DNA from: Aradus depressus
Lineage: Eukaryota; Arthropoda; Insecta; Hemiptera; Aradidae
DNA length: 64,000 bases
Direction: 5' to 3'
NCBI GenBank assembly: GCA_963662175.1
Contig: OY759214.1
Span: forward strand, 74,970,037-75,034,036
Program-made: the position numbers and the translations under genes
Part shown: positions 45,590 through 56,009 of the stretch, piece by piece
Numbering within the stretch: position 1 is the first letter of the stretch
Layout of the letters: every line of letters starts with the position of its first letter
The notes under the pieces: generated by a model
The model's database searches: none
Seen by the model: only the letters and a program-made list of their open reading frames with translations
What the model was told of the DNA's origin: nothing

Positions 45590-45910
45590 TTTTAACTCCC
45601 GAGCTATATGAAGTATAGAGGAAGTTATGAAATCGGTCAGAAATTGGATGTTGATTTTTCAACTGAATTTTACGTTTTTCGATCCCCTAATGCCAAAAAT
45701 GAAAAAAACAAAATGTCTGTCTATGTGTGCCAGTGAACACGATAACTATGCAAATATACCTCCAAATCGGGGATTTATAAATTTATAATTCATGTGTTAC
45801 AATTAATTTTTAGCCAATAATTACCAATAGCCGTGTAATACTTAACAAATTAGTTATTGAGACAATCCCCGGGCTTTAACTTCCATTTCATATCCCTTCT
45901 ACCAGAGTAA
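45590..45910 (-). repeat. Family D end plus SINE-B scrap
   Basis: gagctatatgaagtatagag, gtcagaaattggatgttgat, ccagtgaacacgataactat (D); gacaatccccgggctttaac and ccttctaccagagta (SINE-B). Confidence 0.55.
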
Positions 45911-46021
45911 AATACAAAAGTGAAAATCATCAAACTGTTCTCAGGAATATCATTTAAGTCTCAATTACTTATATAATAAATAAAAGAAAGATCTTGTTTA
46001 ATTTTTATATTGTCTAATTCT

Positions 46022-46025
<4 letters not shown>

Positions 46026-46085
<60 letters not shown>
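46026..46085. repeat. (TA)n microsatellite, about 30 units
   Basis: Uninterrupted TA run directly left of the foldback at 46089. Confidence 0.95.
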
Positions 46086-46088
<3 letters not shown>

Positions 46089-46750
46089 ACGAGCAATGCC
46101 CGAAATCGTGCAATGTCCGACATTGTACAGATTCACCTGTGCAATGTCGACGTTGCACACCCAGACTGTACAATGTCCGAAATAAAGATATATTTCGGAC
46201 TTTGCACAGCTTTACTCGTACAATGTCAGCATTGCCCAAGCCAATCTGTGCAAAGTACTTATAATGGATTTAATTTTTAAACAAAAATCTATTTATTAGT
46301 GCAACTGGACGAGTTGTGGCATTTTGAATTACATTTCAGTTCTATGTTAAAGCTAGAACCTGTACTACTTCAAATATAGGAACGACGGGAGGGGCAGATA
46401 TATCGTCCCGCCGGCGGAACGCCGGCAAATACGCCCCCAAATTTTGTAATATTTCGATTTATGTTTGTTCTAGGAATTTATGTACCCAGATGAATGATTA
46501 TCGCCACAACTCTAAAATGCCACAACTCGTCCAGTTGCACTAATAAATAGATTTTTGTTTAAAAATTAAATCCATTATAAGTACTTTGCACAGATTGGCT
46601 TGGGCAATGCTGACATTGTACGAGTAAAGCTGTGCAAAGTCCGAAATATATCTTTATTTCGGACATTGTACAGTCTGGGTGTGCAACGTCGACATTGCAC
46701 AGGTGAATCTGTACAATGTCGGACATTGCACGATTTCGGGCATTGTTCGT
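46089..46750. mobile_element. 662-bp foldback with 237-bp arms
   Basis: The arms 46089-46325 and 46513-46750 pair almost perfectly; the spacer is 46326-46512. Each arm repeats short palindromic words, for example gtgcaatgtccgacattgta, caatgtcgacgttgcac and ttcggactttgcacag. The spacer holds its own GC hairpin near 46415-46435 (gccggcggaacgccggc). Left flank is (TA)n, right flank acatatata; non-coding. Confidence 0.92.
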
Positions 46751-46865
46751 AACATATATACTCGTATGTACATAAGTGCAGCGGTTTCGGCTTTCTCTAA
46801 CGCTCTAGCACAAAGTTCATTTGACATTTAGGTTTGCTAGGTTGTCATATTTATACAATCCGGAT

Positions 46866-47473
46866 ATTACCTAAGGCTGTGACACCCCTAACATATACTA
46901 TATATTACCTAAGGCTGTGACACCCCTAACATATACTATATATTACCTAAGGCTGTGACACCCCTAACATATACTATATATTACCTAAGGCTGTGACACC
47001 CCTAACATATACTATATATTACCTAAGGCTGTGACACCCCTAACATATACTATATATTACCTAAGGCTGTGACACCCCTAACATATACTATATATTACCT
47101 AAGGCTGTGACACCCCTAACATATACTATATATTACCTAAGGCTGTGACACCCCTAACATATACTATATATTACCTAAGGCTGTGACACCCCTAACATAT
47201 ACTATATATTACCTAAGGCTGTGACACCCCTAACATATACTATATATTACCTAAGGCTGTGACACCCCTAACATATACTATATATTACCTAAGGCTGTGA
47301 CACCCCTAACATATACTATATATTACCTAAGGCTGTGACACCCCTAACATATACTATATATTACCTAAGGCTGTGACACCCCTAACATATACTATATATT
47401 ACCTAAGGCTGTGACACCCCTAACATATACTATATATTACCTAAGGCTGTGACACCCCTAACATATACTATAT
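46866..47473. repeat. Tandem array, 38-bp unit x 16, identical
   Basis: The unit attacctaaggctgtgacac plus ccctaacatatactatat repeats 16 times at exactly 38-bp spacing, with no difference seen between units. Confidence 0.97.
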
Positions 47474-47551
47474 ATTCTACTAACACCTTTTTTAATTTCT
47501 TGTTATTTCTTTATTTTATTATATTATTGACAACTCATGTTAAAGTGTGGA

Positions 47552-47590
47552 TCCCCCCCCCCCCCCCCCCCCTCCCTCCCTCCCCGGGAT
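47552..47590. repeat. C tract / CCCT-rich stretch
   Basis: About 20 C followed by tccctccctccccggg. Confidence 0.9.
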
Positions 47591-47714
47591 CTTCCCTAGT
47601 TTTGTTTTTATTAACTTTTCACTCGACACAGATCACAAAAATGTAATCGGAATTAAAAAATATTTTAATTTTTTTAGTTTTTAATGGAGACATATTTGTT
47701 GTTTTTATATTTTG

Positions 47715-48430
47715 TTTGAAGGCGCATCGACTTCAGAGTCCATTAGCGCCAGCACCATTATTATTATAGTAGATAGGATGACATCATATGGCTAAGGCTA
47801 TCTCTCTGGGTGGCTCCAACTGGCTTCCTGTCCACCGCACCTCCGTCCTCATGGTAGTGTGGCTCTCTTCCAGCCTCCAGGAGAGAGGCCCTCTCCCGGG
47901 GTTAGCTATTCCTCCACTACTGGCACCATATAATTTTTTGGTGATACAGTCTGGTGTTTCGCAAGAATTGCAACAGCTGGGATGTGTAGGCCGAGCCATC
48001 TTTCAAGACGTGCTTGAGAGTCGTGAGGCAATCCATCTCTTTCTCTGTAGGGTTAGAGAGCTTCACAGGATTCTAATATGTGGAGGGCAGTGAGTTCTTC
48101 CATGCACAGTGGACGTCTCCGCAACAAAATGTGGGCATGAGTTAGCCAAGTGTGTCCGATTCTCAGCCTCGTCAGGATTATCCTTTCCTTTCGGAAAAGG
48201 GACGTCACATCAGCAGTGTCGACCCGAGGTTTAACAGACCTCAGACAAGTATTGCACTCCTCCCATTGCTTTTGTATGGCCAATTTGAGTGGCTGCTTGA
48301 TGTCTGCAGGACGGACTGGTACGACCTCTGTTAGCACGGCAGCTGTAGCTTCCTTCCGCCACCTCGTTACCGTGGATTCCTACATGTCCTGGGATCCAGA
48401 CGAAGACTATGTATTTTCCAAGGTTATGTA
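47715..48430 (-). pseudogene. Jockey-type LINE C-terminal relic
   Basis: Minus strand: LRSVKPRVDTADVTSLF, ERIILTRLRIGHTWLTHAHI, LLRRRPLCMEELTALHILES and CEAL. The LTRLRIGHTWLTHAHIL block followed by C.....T..HIL..C matches the same region of the 33.6-kb relic and of Jockey-clade ORF2. It is 5' truncated; the 3' end reaches about 47715 (ggcgcatcgacttcagagtc), a block also seen near 32370. Confidence 0.82.
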
Positions 48431-48959
48431 GCGATTTCAGCTTTCTTAAGATGTTTTCATTTATTATTTATTTATATATTATTAATCATTGTTGTTTTTA
48501 TTATCTTTTCGAATGCATTATTTATTTACTCTAATTTGTTTGATTTCCTATTCCATTGGGCTCGGTTTCCCGCCCCCTCGAGAACAAAGTGACTCCCGTT
48601 TTTCTTTCCAGAAAAAAAACAACAACAAAAAAAGTACAAATAAAGAAAATAAAAAAGAAAACCCTCTGTATTTACATTTTCCTCTGTGTTCACGGTTTTG
48701 GGATTTAAACAGCATATTTATTTTTCCTCTTCTGTTTCCATTTTATCTGCTACTTCTGGTTTTAAAAATATTCTGAATATACTGAGACCTCGGAGAAATT
48801 GCAAATAATTCGAACAATTTCCAAACCTTTCGAAAACAAATAAAATAAAATATCTCTTCCATGGAATTCTGTCCTTGTATATATTTTTAGTTTTGTATAC
48901 CTTTAGTATAAAAATACGTACGAAAATCTGATACAAGTTTAAAACGGATTTTCAATAAA
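48431..48959. other. Unassigned AT-rich intron sequence
   Basis: Hydrophobic short frames from T-rich DNA; no domain. Confidence 0.45.
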
Positions 48960-49340
48960 CTAGAAATATGAGATGATGATGTCATAATATGACATGTAAA
49001 TTAGCACATATTATGTGCTAATTTACATTTGATTAGATTTTGGCCGGAATCAGACGTAAGTTGGAACATAAAATTTATAGAGAAAACCAAAAGGCACATT
49101 TTTTATGCAATATGATTTTTCGCTGGTCACACATGCAGAACACCATCTTGAGATGTTGTTGTGAACCCCATTTTTTTAGACGTTCGTTCGATATATGTGA
49201 AAATGGTCTATTCTATCAAAAAATTGATTCTTACCAAAAATGTTCCTCATAAATTTTCTATCGCTAAATGGTCCTAAGATTTGACTTGTGTTTTAGTGCC
49301 CCGAAGATTGTACCATAAATAAAATTTCCGTAGGAAACAT
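48960..49340 (-). repeat. Family I copy with 35-bp palindrome
   Basis: gattagattttggccggaat, cagacgtaagttggaacata and tttttagacgttcgttcgat. At 48994-49028 a perfect palindrome, atgtaaattagcacata / tatgtgctaatttacat around one T. Confidence 0.65.
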
Positions 49341-49559
49341 TTCAAAGTAATTGTTGAACCTGGGAGGAGCTTAAGTGTCCGGTCCCATAATTCTTAAATA
49401 ATAAATAAAAAGCAAATGAAATGAAAAAGACAATATATTTGTATGAAAGAAACATAAATGAAATAATATAAATAATCCTAGAATGTTCATGAGAAAATGA
49501 CATAAACTAAAAACATATAATGCACAAGTGTTCTAGGAATTATTGGCCAATAATAGACT
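49341..49559. other. AT-rich spacer
   Basis: Nothing recognised. Confidence 0.5.
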
Positions 49560-49830
49560 ATAATAAATACGGGTGGGGGGCCCCCATGAGCACACAGTTT
49601 CGTCCAAAATCCTCAGAAAATGTTGTGAGGGTCTCGATGTAGAGACAGGCCACAGTCGTCGTAGTGGCGGCGTAAAGGTGCATGGACCTTTCTGGATGAA
49701 AGTAGCGTGTGTGCAGTGTAGAGTGCACACCTCACTGGCCAGGAGTAGATGTAATACTGACCCCACTGGGCTTATCATAGGTAATCCTCTCCTATGATTA
49801 GAGAAGGCTCCCAGTGGGGTGGGGTCATTT
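49560..49830. other. GC-rich segment with nested hairpin
   Basis: ccccactggg ... cccagtgggg (49760-49818) encloses atcatagg ... cctatgat. The longest open frame of the window (140 codons, minus, 49533-49955) crosses it without recognisable domains; probably repeat DNA. Confidence 0.45.
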
Positions 49831-49987
49831 TTTATATAAATAAAAACACTCATCTCGAAATTACATAATGAAAACAAAACAATATACCTATTAAATGTAA
49901 ATGAAAAGAAAATTATTTGCCGGCGCAAACAGTAATGTTTAAAATTTTTACACATATTTAAAAATAATATATTTTTATTATTGGTAG

Positions 49988-50190
49988 TGATGTAGCCACG
50001 TTTCGTTTACCAACCACTTTTGTCACTCACCTCCTTTTCTCTCAAATTCATTTACTGCATTACGAGGTATGAGAAAGTCACACCCGGAATTACGGTGTAC
50101 AAAGAAACAAAAAAAAAATGCTGATGCCTACACATTACTTTCTTATATATAGGTATAAGAAAGTCCTGTTACGACTACATCACATATTTT
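49988..50190. mobile_element. Family C MITE, short copy
   Basis: taccaaccacttttgtcact, ggtatgagaaagtcacaccc and ataagaaagtcctgttacga; inverted halves. Confidence 0.75.
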
Positions 50191-50340
50191 ACTTCCCCAT
50201 CTATATGAAATTAGAAATTCAATGCTGAGTTTTCAATGGAAATTCATGTGTTCCGAACCCCTTATTCCAAAAATGAAAAAAAAAAAAAACTGTGTCTGTG
50301 AACACGATAACTCCTGATAGAATGTATCGACACTAAATTT
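50191..50340 (-). repeat. Family D end, reverse
   Basis: acttccccatctatatgaaa, caatgctgagttttcaatgg and gtgtctgtgaacacgataac. Confidence 0.6.
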
Positions 50341-50341
50341 A

Positions 50342-50962
50342 ATACAGTAAATTTTGGTTATAACGATATTCAAGGGACCAAAAATACATCGTTATATCCG
50401 GAACCAAACTGTTATAAGAAGTGCGTCTTCTAAATCTTGATGTTGACTGCTTCTAAGTTTTTTTTTTTCAAAGACATCTTTTTCAAAAGTTTCTTTGATT
50501 TTGTCTCTGGATTTCCAGATTGTCGATATCGTAGTCTGGGAAATTCGAAGCTCCGACACTAAGTTATTGATTGTTTCTCCTTTTTCAATCCTATTTATGA
50601 TTTTCACTTTTTCTTCAATTGAAAATGCGCGAGGTTTGTTCGAAGTCATTTTCAATTCAATTTTTACACTGTAACGATCCCTACGGAGGCAAAGGAAAGA
50701 TTACTCTGAAAGTAAGAATATGCGCACTAGAAGGGAGTTTGTAGAATATTCGATAAGAAGGAAATGGTATGTTTTGAAATGGAATGACTCATTGCGCTCG
50801 GAAAGAGTAAACAAGAACCGTGTTGAAGACCCTTTTCTATAATGTTCGTATTTTTCATCCGTTCAAAACTCATACTGTTTTACCCAATTATGTATGTATG
50901 TGCGTATGTACGTTATAACGAATATCGTTATACCTAGCATCGTTATATCCGGATATATTTCT
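50342..50962 (-). mobile_element. Tigger/pogo-type element, internally deleted
   Basis: The ends carry TIR-like blocks tttggttataacgatattca, cgttatatccgg and, inverted, acgttataacgaatatcgtt, catcgttatatccggatata. The minus frame 50392-50655 begins MTSNKPRAFSIEEKVKIIN RIEKGETINNL and continues ...ISQTTISTIWKSRDKI. This is the N-terminal psq/CENP-B-type helix-turn-helix of Tigger transposases. The DDE domain is absent, so the element depends on others. About 85 codons of otherwise clean frame suggest a fairly young deletion derivative. Confidence 0.82.
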
Positions 50963-50989
50963 TCACTTTTAAATATCAAACCAAACTAG

Positions 50990-51130
50990 ATACTTTTTTT
51001 TTTTAACCTACCTTTTCGGCGTTTCCCGCGAGAACTCGGGACCAGGCACCTACGTTCTTGGCTGCGTTGCGCCGAGGATGGTCGCAGGTGGGCCGTGTTA
51101 CCAGCACCCAACGGTCATCCCCGGAACCAC
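50990..51130. other. GC-rich unassigned segment
   Basis: ccttttcggcgtttcccgcg, cttggctgcgttgcgccgag and ggtcgcaggtgggccgtgtt; compositionally foreign to the flanks. Possible repeat fragment, not recognised. Confidence 0.35.
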
Positions 51131-51149
51131 GTTACTGTATGTGCAACCA

Positions 51150-51665
51150 GAATCCTTAAAAGAAGACACCAATTTTTATGGCAATGGGGCGATTAGAGGA
51201 GGAGGCTCAACACAGAATCCCTAATAACTGCCGTTGTAATGAACACTAAATTTCATATATGAATTCAACAGGAATATATTGACACAAAAATTCATATGTA
51301 GATTCAAAACTCTATATGAACGACACCTAATAATTGTCTGCGGAATTAACTGAAGGGGAGAAGGAGACTCAACTCACCCCAATAACTGCCGATGTATCTA
51401 CATGAAATTTTATATTTAAATGCAAAATCCCATAAGGATGGAACCTGTTAATTTTTCGCGAAAACAATTGAAGGAAAAGAAGGGATCAGATAAGGGCGGC
51501 TTGATTCAAATAACCTAATAACTACCGAATGTATCGACAGAAAATTTAGTATGAGGATTCAGAAGTCACAACTTGAGTAAAATATTGAGTTTTGGAGAAA
51601 CAGGTGAGTAATTCGTGTTGGGGAAGTACTTAGTCTGTGATTCTCGGACTTTTTTACTTCCGGGT
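51150..51665 (-). repeat. Family D copies, reverse, duplicated middle
   Basis: Three successive 'ataactgccg ... ggaattaactgaaggg'-type blocks (51220-51500) before tgttggggaagtacttagtc; the middle of family D appears more than once. Confidence 0.65.
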
Positions 51666-52074
51666 CTTTATGCTAGTATTTAGATGTCGAAAGGTTTATG
51701 AATGCCTTAATATTACCCTTTTTGTCCATTCAGCTCTATTCATCACAAATTAGTGCTAAATATGTTAGGAATATTATAAATCTTATATAAAGAGATCGTT
51801 AAAAGCCCCTTCGTTCTCTTGTCTTCCTCAAGTACTCAGAGATTGAGTTTCTAGCCTGAGCTATGTTGCCTGACTAATCTTAGCTTTCAAGAACAACATC
51901 CACTACCCAACTCCCGCTGAACATCCACAGAACTAATAACTACTTATAGGCCCTTAGGTAGTCTTCACATTTAGTTCAGTACCTCTTAGATCTAACGGAG
52001 TAATATTCTATGGAGAGGAGAGAAACACTAAAGCCACTACTTGATACAGATCAATGATAGAAGGGAGTTGGTAG
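51666..52074. other. Unassigned intron sequence
   Basis: No exon or family recognised. Confidence 0.4.
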
Positions 52075-52232
52075 CCCAGAGATAGCGTGCCAATGATCCC
52101 GGGTTCGAAACCCGGCGAAGGGCCTTAGGAGTTTCTCTGGGTGGGGAAAAAACCTTGAGCATGCCGTCCTTCGGATGTGACGTTAAGTGATAGTCCCGAG
52201 CCTGTGAGATGTTAGATACACGTTAAAGACCC
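52075..52232 (+). mobile_element. SINE-B 5' part with variant head
   Basis: gggagttggtagcccagaga, cccgggttcgaaacccggcg (strong B box), gagcatgccgtccttcggat and gtcccgagcctgtgagatgt. The copy ends where the mariner remnant begins. Confidence 0.75.
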
Positions 52233-52735
52233 CTACTTTTTCATACGAGTCTTTTCGAAAAATAAACCGGTGGTTTGAATTGCTCAGCTTCAGTTAGTTC
52301 CAGGGAAATCCGCTTGGTGTCGCTAGGTTTGTACAGATCAGCTGATGATAACGCTGTTTCCAGCTGGGAGATATCTTCATTTGTTGATTAGCTATGCGGT
52401 TTTTAGTGAAGTGCGATTTTTTCGTTTGTCGGATTTCAGAATGAGCAACGACTTTCTGTGAAATTTTGTGTTAAATTCGGAAAATCTGCGACTGAAACAT
52501 TTGCTATGTTCAACACGGCTTACGGTGATGTTGCTATGAAGCGTACGGCATGTTTTTCAAGGGGCATTAACGTTTTAAGGGTGGTAGACAGTCGATTGAG
52601 GACGATGAGCGTCCTGGACGTCCCACACGTCGACAAAATCAACACCCTGGTGCGGGCAAATCGACGTCTGACCTTCAGGGAGCTTGCTGAAGAGTGTGAA
52701 GACCCATTTCAATAAACCGGATAGCCTGTACTGCT
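52233..52735 (+). pseudogene. mariner transposase N-terminal remnant
   Basis: NEQRLSVKFCVKFGKSATET, FAMFNTAYGDVAMKRTACF, then a frame change and GRPSTST-like and RANRRLTFRELAEECE. This is the N-terminal helix-turn-helix half of a mariner/irritans-type transposase (KFC.KLGKSATET is diagnostic). The catalytic half is missing. tactttttcatacgagtctt at 52233 may be the 5' end. It differs from the 4-kb relic, which is a C-terminal piece. Confidence 0.85.
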
Positions 52736-53194
52736 TCACTAAAAGAACTAACGGGAGAACATTTTATTTTTTTTCGACCAATATAGGCGCACATCCTCCA
52801 CTTAGATTGGGTTCATATCCAAATTTGCAACGAATTTCATTAAGTTAATAGCCAAGTGTTCTGAATTTTTCTTTTCTTCAGATATGTGTATTGCATAAAT
52901 ATGCAAATTATTTTGCTCATTTCTTTCAGTACAAATATTTATAGAATTCTACAAATACACTTGGGAACACAAAGGCAACCTTGTCATGTTCTTGGCTCTA
53001 AGCAACAAAACTGGACATTAATCACCTATTTAGGTATCATACTAACGTTTTGCGCATATCTTATGTATAAAATGTAGTAAATATAATAATGCTCCTGAAA
53101 GGTTATATTAAATACATTATATGTCTCTTTTAGCGATAGCCCCAATGTAGCCAGGAATTGCTGTACCTCACACGATTTTTTTACACACTTTTTA
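52736..53194. other. Unassigned intron sequence
   Basis: tgcttcactaaaagaactaa near 52735 resembles 25228-25250 (the insert in the foldback); otherwise nothing. Confidence 0.4.
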
Positions 53195-53630
53195 AACATA
53201 AATTAAAAGAATCACTGGCCATGTACTTCCCCAGCACGAGTTAATCAATTAAGTTTTAGTTCTTCACGAAACTAATCGACGTTTGGGCTGAATCGCAATA
53301 TTTGACTTACATAGGGACTTCTGAATCATCGTACTAAATTATATAACATCTGCTGGTATTGAGTTGGGGTATTCCCTTTCTCCTGACCAATTTCGCGAAA
53401 AATCAATAGGTGTTAGAGGGTTCTGGATACACATTTAAATTTCGTGTCGATACATTCATTCTAATGTGAGTTATCTTGTTCGCAGACACACACAGACACT
53501 TTCCATATCATTTTTGGAATCAAGAGACCAGAAAACGTGAAATTCCGTTGAAAAATCCTCATCGAATTTCTGACCGATTACATAACGTCCTCTAAACTTC
53601 ATATTGCTGAAGAAGTAAGAAAAAACGGTT
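53195..53630 (+). repeat. Family D copy, near full length
   Basis: ggccatgtacttccccagca, cgagttaatcaattaagttt, cgcgaaaaatcaataggtgt, cgcagacacacacagacact and gattacataacgtcctctaa. Confidence 0.7.
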
Positions 53631-53703
53631 TTCTAGTCATGGTATCGTTCGCTGGCATCCCAAAATTTTGGAGGGATATATACATATATATTTCTATTAT
53701 ATA

Positions 53704-54050
53704 GGTTAGGTTAGGTTTTATGACTCATGCCCGGGCTTTAACTACGAGGTCATATCGCCTACTACCAGAGCGCTCTTTCGTCACTCTGGTGGACATGAGC
53801 CCGACTCTACTGTGGGAGTCCTAAATTTTGCCTACCCTAAATTTTTTATTCATCTAGGGTAGGGGTCTTTAAGGAGTACCTGACATCTTACAGGCTCGGG
53901 ACCATCGCTTAACGTCCCATCCGAAGGACGGCGTGCTTAAGTTTATTTTACCTCCCAGATCAAATAAACTAAGGGCCTCGGTCGGGCTACGAACCCACGA
54001 CCTTGAGCTCAGAAGTCAAGCACGCTTACCACTGAGCTACCGGCGCCCTC
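53704..54050 (-). mobile_element. SINE-B, complete, 13-bp target duplication
   Basis: Flanked by tttctattatata at 53691-53703 and 54051-54063. The element starts ggttaggttaggttttatga and ends ctgagctaccggcgccctc. The identical duplication shows that the two GGTTA units belong to the element. Located 327 bp before exon 4. Confidence 0.95.
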
Positions 54051-54377
54051 TTTCTATTATATATTTCTGTAGGAGGCAGGGGAGGGTATTATGGTATTTT
54101 ACATTCTAAATTGTCATTCTATTTATTTGTTTCCTTTAGTATTGAGGCGTTGAATCATCTAAACTTGTAAAGAATAGGGAAGGAGCGTGGTGAAGGGTAG
54201 CCAATGCTGTGATGTCAGCTCTCTGGCATGTCTTGGCAACGCTGCTCCCTACTACTTCAACTAGCCTTACCTGCTACGATTCTACAACTGTACATTAGTG
54301 AATTACATGGAATGATGGGATTGAAAATTTTTGTTTGTAATTGGTTGATAGATTTTCTTGGTTTTGGATGATTGCAG

Positions 54378-54495
54378 GCGCAATTGATTTCGATAACAGT
54401 GGCGCAGACATTCAACACCGCCTTCCATCTATGGCAACTGACGCACACCGGTGGGATGGCTTCATCCATGTCCAATGGAGAATCACTTATTTCAG
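54378..54495 (+). CDS. LDLRAP1: LDLRAP1-like exon 4 (PTB C-terminal helix)
   Basis: The acceptor ggatgattgcag precedes GCGCAATTG and the donor is TTTCAG|gtttgtg. It enters in phase 0 and leaves in phase 1. The product AQLISITVAQTFNTAFHLW is the C-terminal alpha helix that packs against the peptide groove in PTB domains and aligns with MAQAVTLTVAQAFKVAFEFW of ARH. The rest (QLTHTGGMASSMSNGESLIS) starts the unstructured tail. An intron of 14.6 kb, the longest here, separates it from exon 3. Confidence 0.86.
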
Positions 54496-54739
54496 GTTTG
54501 TGTTTTTTTTTATTAATTTTTTTTCACCAAACACATTTTCTAACTGATTGTATTGCAAAGACCCTTTACATAGGTCGGAATACATAAGCTTTAGTTACTA
54601 ACTATAGTTCAGGAGAACTCTATATAATATGGCCCAATTAATGTCTTCCCAAAGTAGCATTATCCAGTCAATGGGAATCTAGGGGTAGGTTGGCAGTCAA
54701 CAGAGACGAGACTTGCTGTCAACAATGACATTTTTTTTA

Positions 54740-55085
54740 CTTTAGTACTGTGTATGTGATTGGAACATTGTGAGCTCTCCAACTCAGAAATGATTGAAGC
54801 TATGAATTTGAAATTTAAGATGAAGATGTCACATGAGCTAACTTAGATCTGATTAGATTTTGTCCATATGAATTTTTTGTCCATATTACTTCGGCGCCGT
54901 ACACCTTATAAAATATCGCCTTATATTTATGACCAAATTAAAATTCTTTTCACAAAACAGTTGTAGAGAAAATTATTAGACACATTTTATATGCAGTACG
55001 ATTTTTTGAAATTTGCCGAAAACCGTCCCAAAATGTCGTTCTGAGACGAATTTAATTGGATGTTTGCTTGATTTAGGCGAGAACG
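54740..55085 (-). repeat. Family I copy
   Basis: attgaagctatgaatttgaa, gatctgattagattttgtcc and gccgaaaaccgtcccaaaat. Confidence 0.6.
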
Positions 55086-55089
55086 GTGA

Positions 55090-55495
55090 GCTTTCAGGGG
55101 CAAAAACGCTAATAACTGCCATAATAATGAATTTATCGACACAAAAACTAGTATAAGGATTTAGAAGCCCCTATGCAAGTCAATTGTTGAATATTAGCGT
55201 AAAAGGTTGACTGGTTTATGAGAGGGAGCGAAAAGTTAATTGATTAATTCGTTCTGAGTAATTATGTGATATATATATTTTTTTGGCCTTATGTACGGTG
55301 CATATTAGCCATGTCAATGTGTTATCTAGTTATATTTACGATATCCATGGCCCCGGGAAGGAGTTCTATCTATGAAATAAAACTTACTCCCGGACGGGAT
55401 TCGAACCCGCGAACCATGGTGAGACCATGCGACCAAAGCCCTACGCTCTAGCCCGCACGGCCACCATGGCCCCAAATTATGTGATTCACCGACGC
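55090..55495 (-). repeat. Family D copy split by SINE-A
   Basis: gctaataactgccataataa, atttatcgacacaaaaacta and gggagcgaaaagttaattga; after the SINE-A, aattatgtgattcaccgacg. Confidence 0.75.
55271..55474 (-). mobile_element. SINE-A, complete, 11-bp target duplication
   Basis: aattatgtgat occurs at 55260-55270 and 55475-55485. The body runs from ttggccttatgtacggtgca to gcacggccaccatggcccc and includes the B box ggattcgaacccgc. The insertion splits the end of a family D copy. Confidence 0.95.
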
Positions 55496-55499
55496 TTTT

Positions 55500-56005
55500 T
55501 TTTTTTTAATTTTATTTTACATGTAATATGTAACTACATATTTAAAAAAAGTCATTCCATTTTCATTTCAATGTTTACAGAAGAATTTATTTCACTTTCA
55601 TAATGTCTTATATCTATTTGTTATTGAATAATCAAATCTTTATAATTTATTGCAATTGAAAAATAATTCAACCAATATTGACAATTAAAATAATTGCATA
55701 TACGAAAAATTAATTGGAATTGAATCCACGATTAAATATACTTCTACACTTAAAAATTAAATATAATTTTTAATTGTTAAATGCAATTAAAAATGACAAG
55801 GGGTGTCTAGGCGTTCGACAACAAAGCTTTTAACTTTGTCAGTTGTGAATTAGAAATTTCGAAGAATTAATTTCATTTTAACTTGTATTATTTACTTATG
55901 GTAAACTTTTTGTGGCTCTATACAATTTTAATTCAATTTCCTGTCCTTGTTATGACTACAATACATAACAGATCTTTTGTTGATGGTTTATCAACAGTAT
56001 AAAGA
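55500..56005. other. Unassigned AT-rich intron sequence
   Basis: Repeated aattaaaa/aattgaa words; nothing recognised. Confidence 0.5.
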
Positions 56006-56009
56006 AAGA

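Noticed and set aside
46866..47473. CRISPR-like regular repeat array
   Set aside because: The 38-bp units are directly contiguous with no spacers, and the DNA is eukaryotic.
49533..49955. 140-codon minus-strand open frame
   Set aside because: Longest in the window, but composition-driven over a GC-rich hairpin block and AT-rich ends; no recognisable motif or splice partner.
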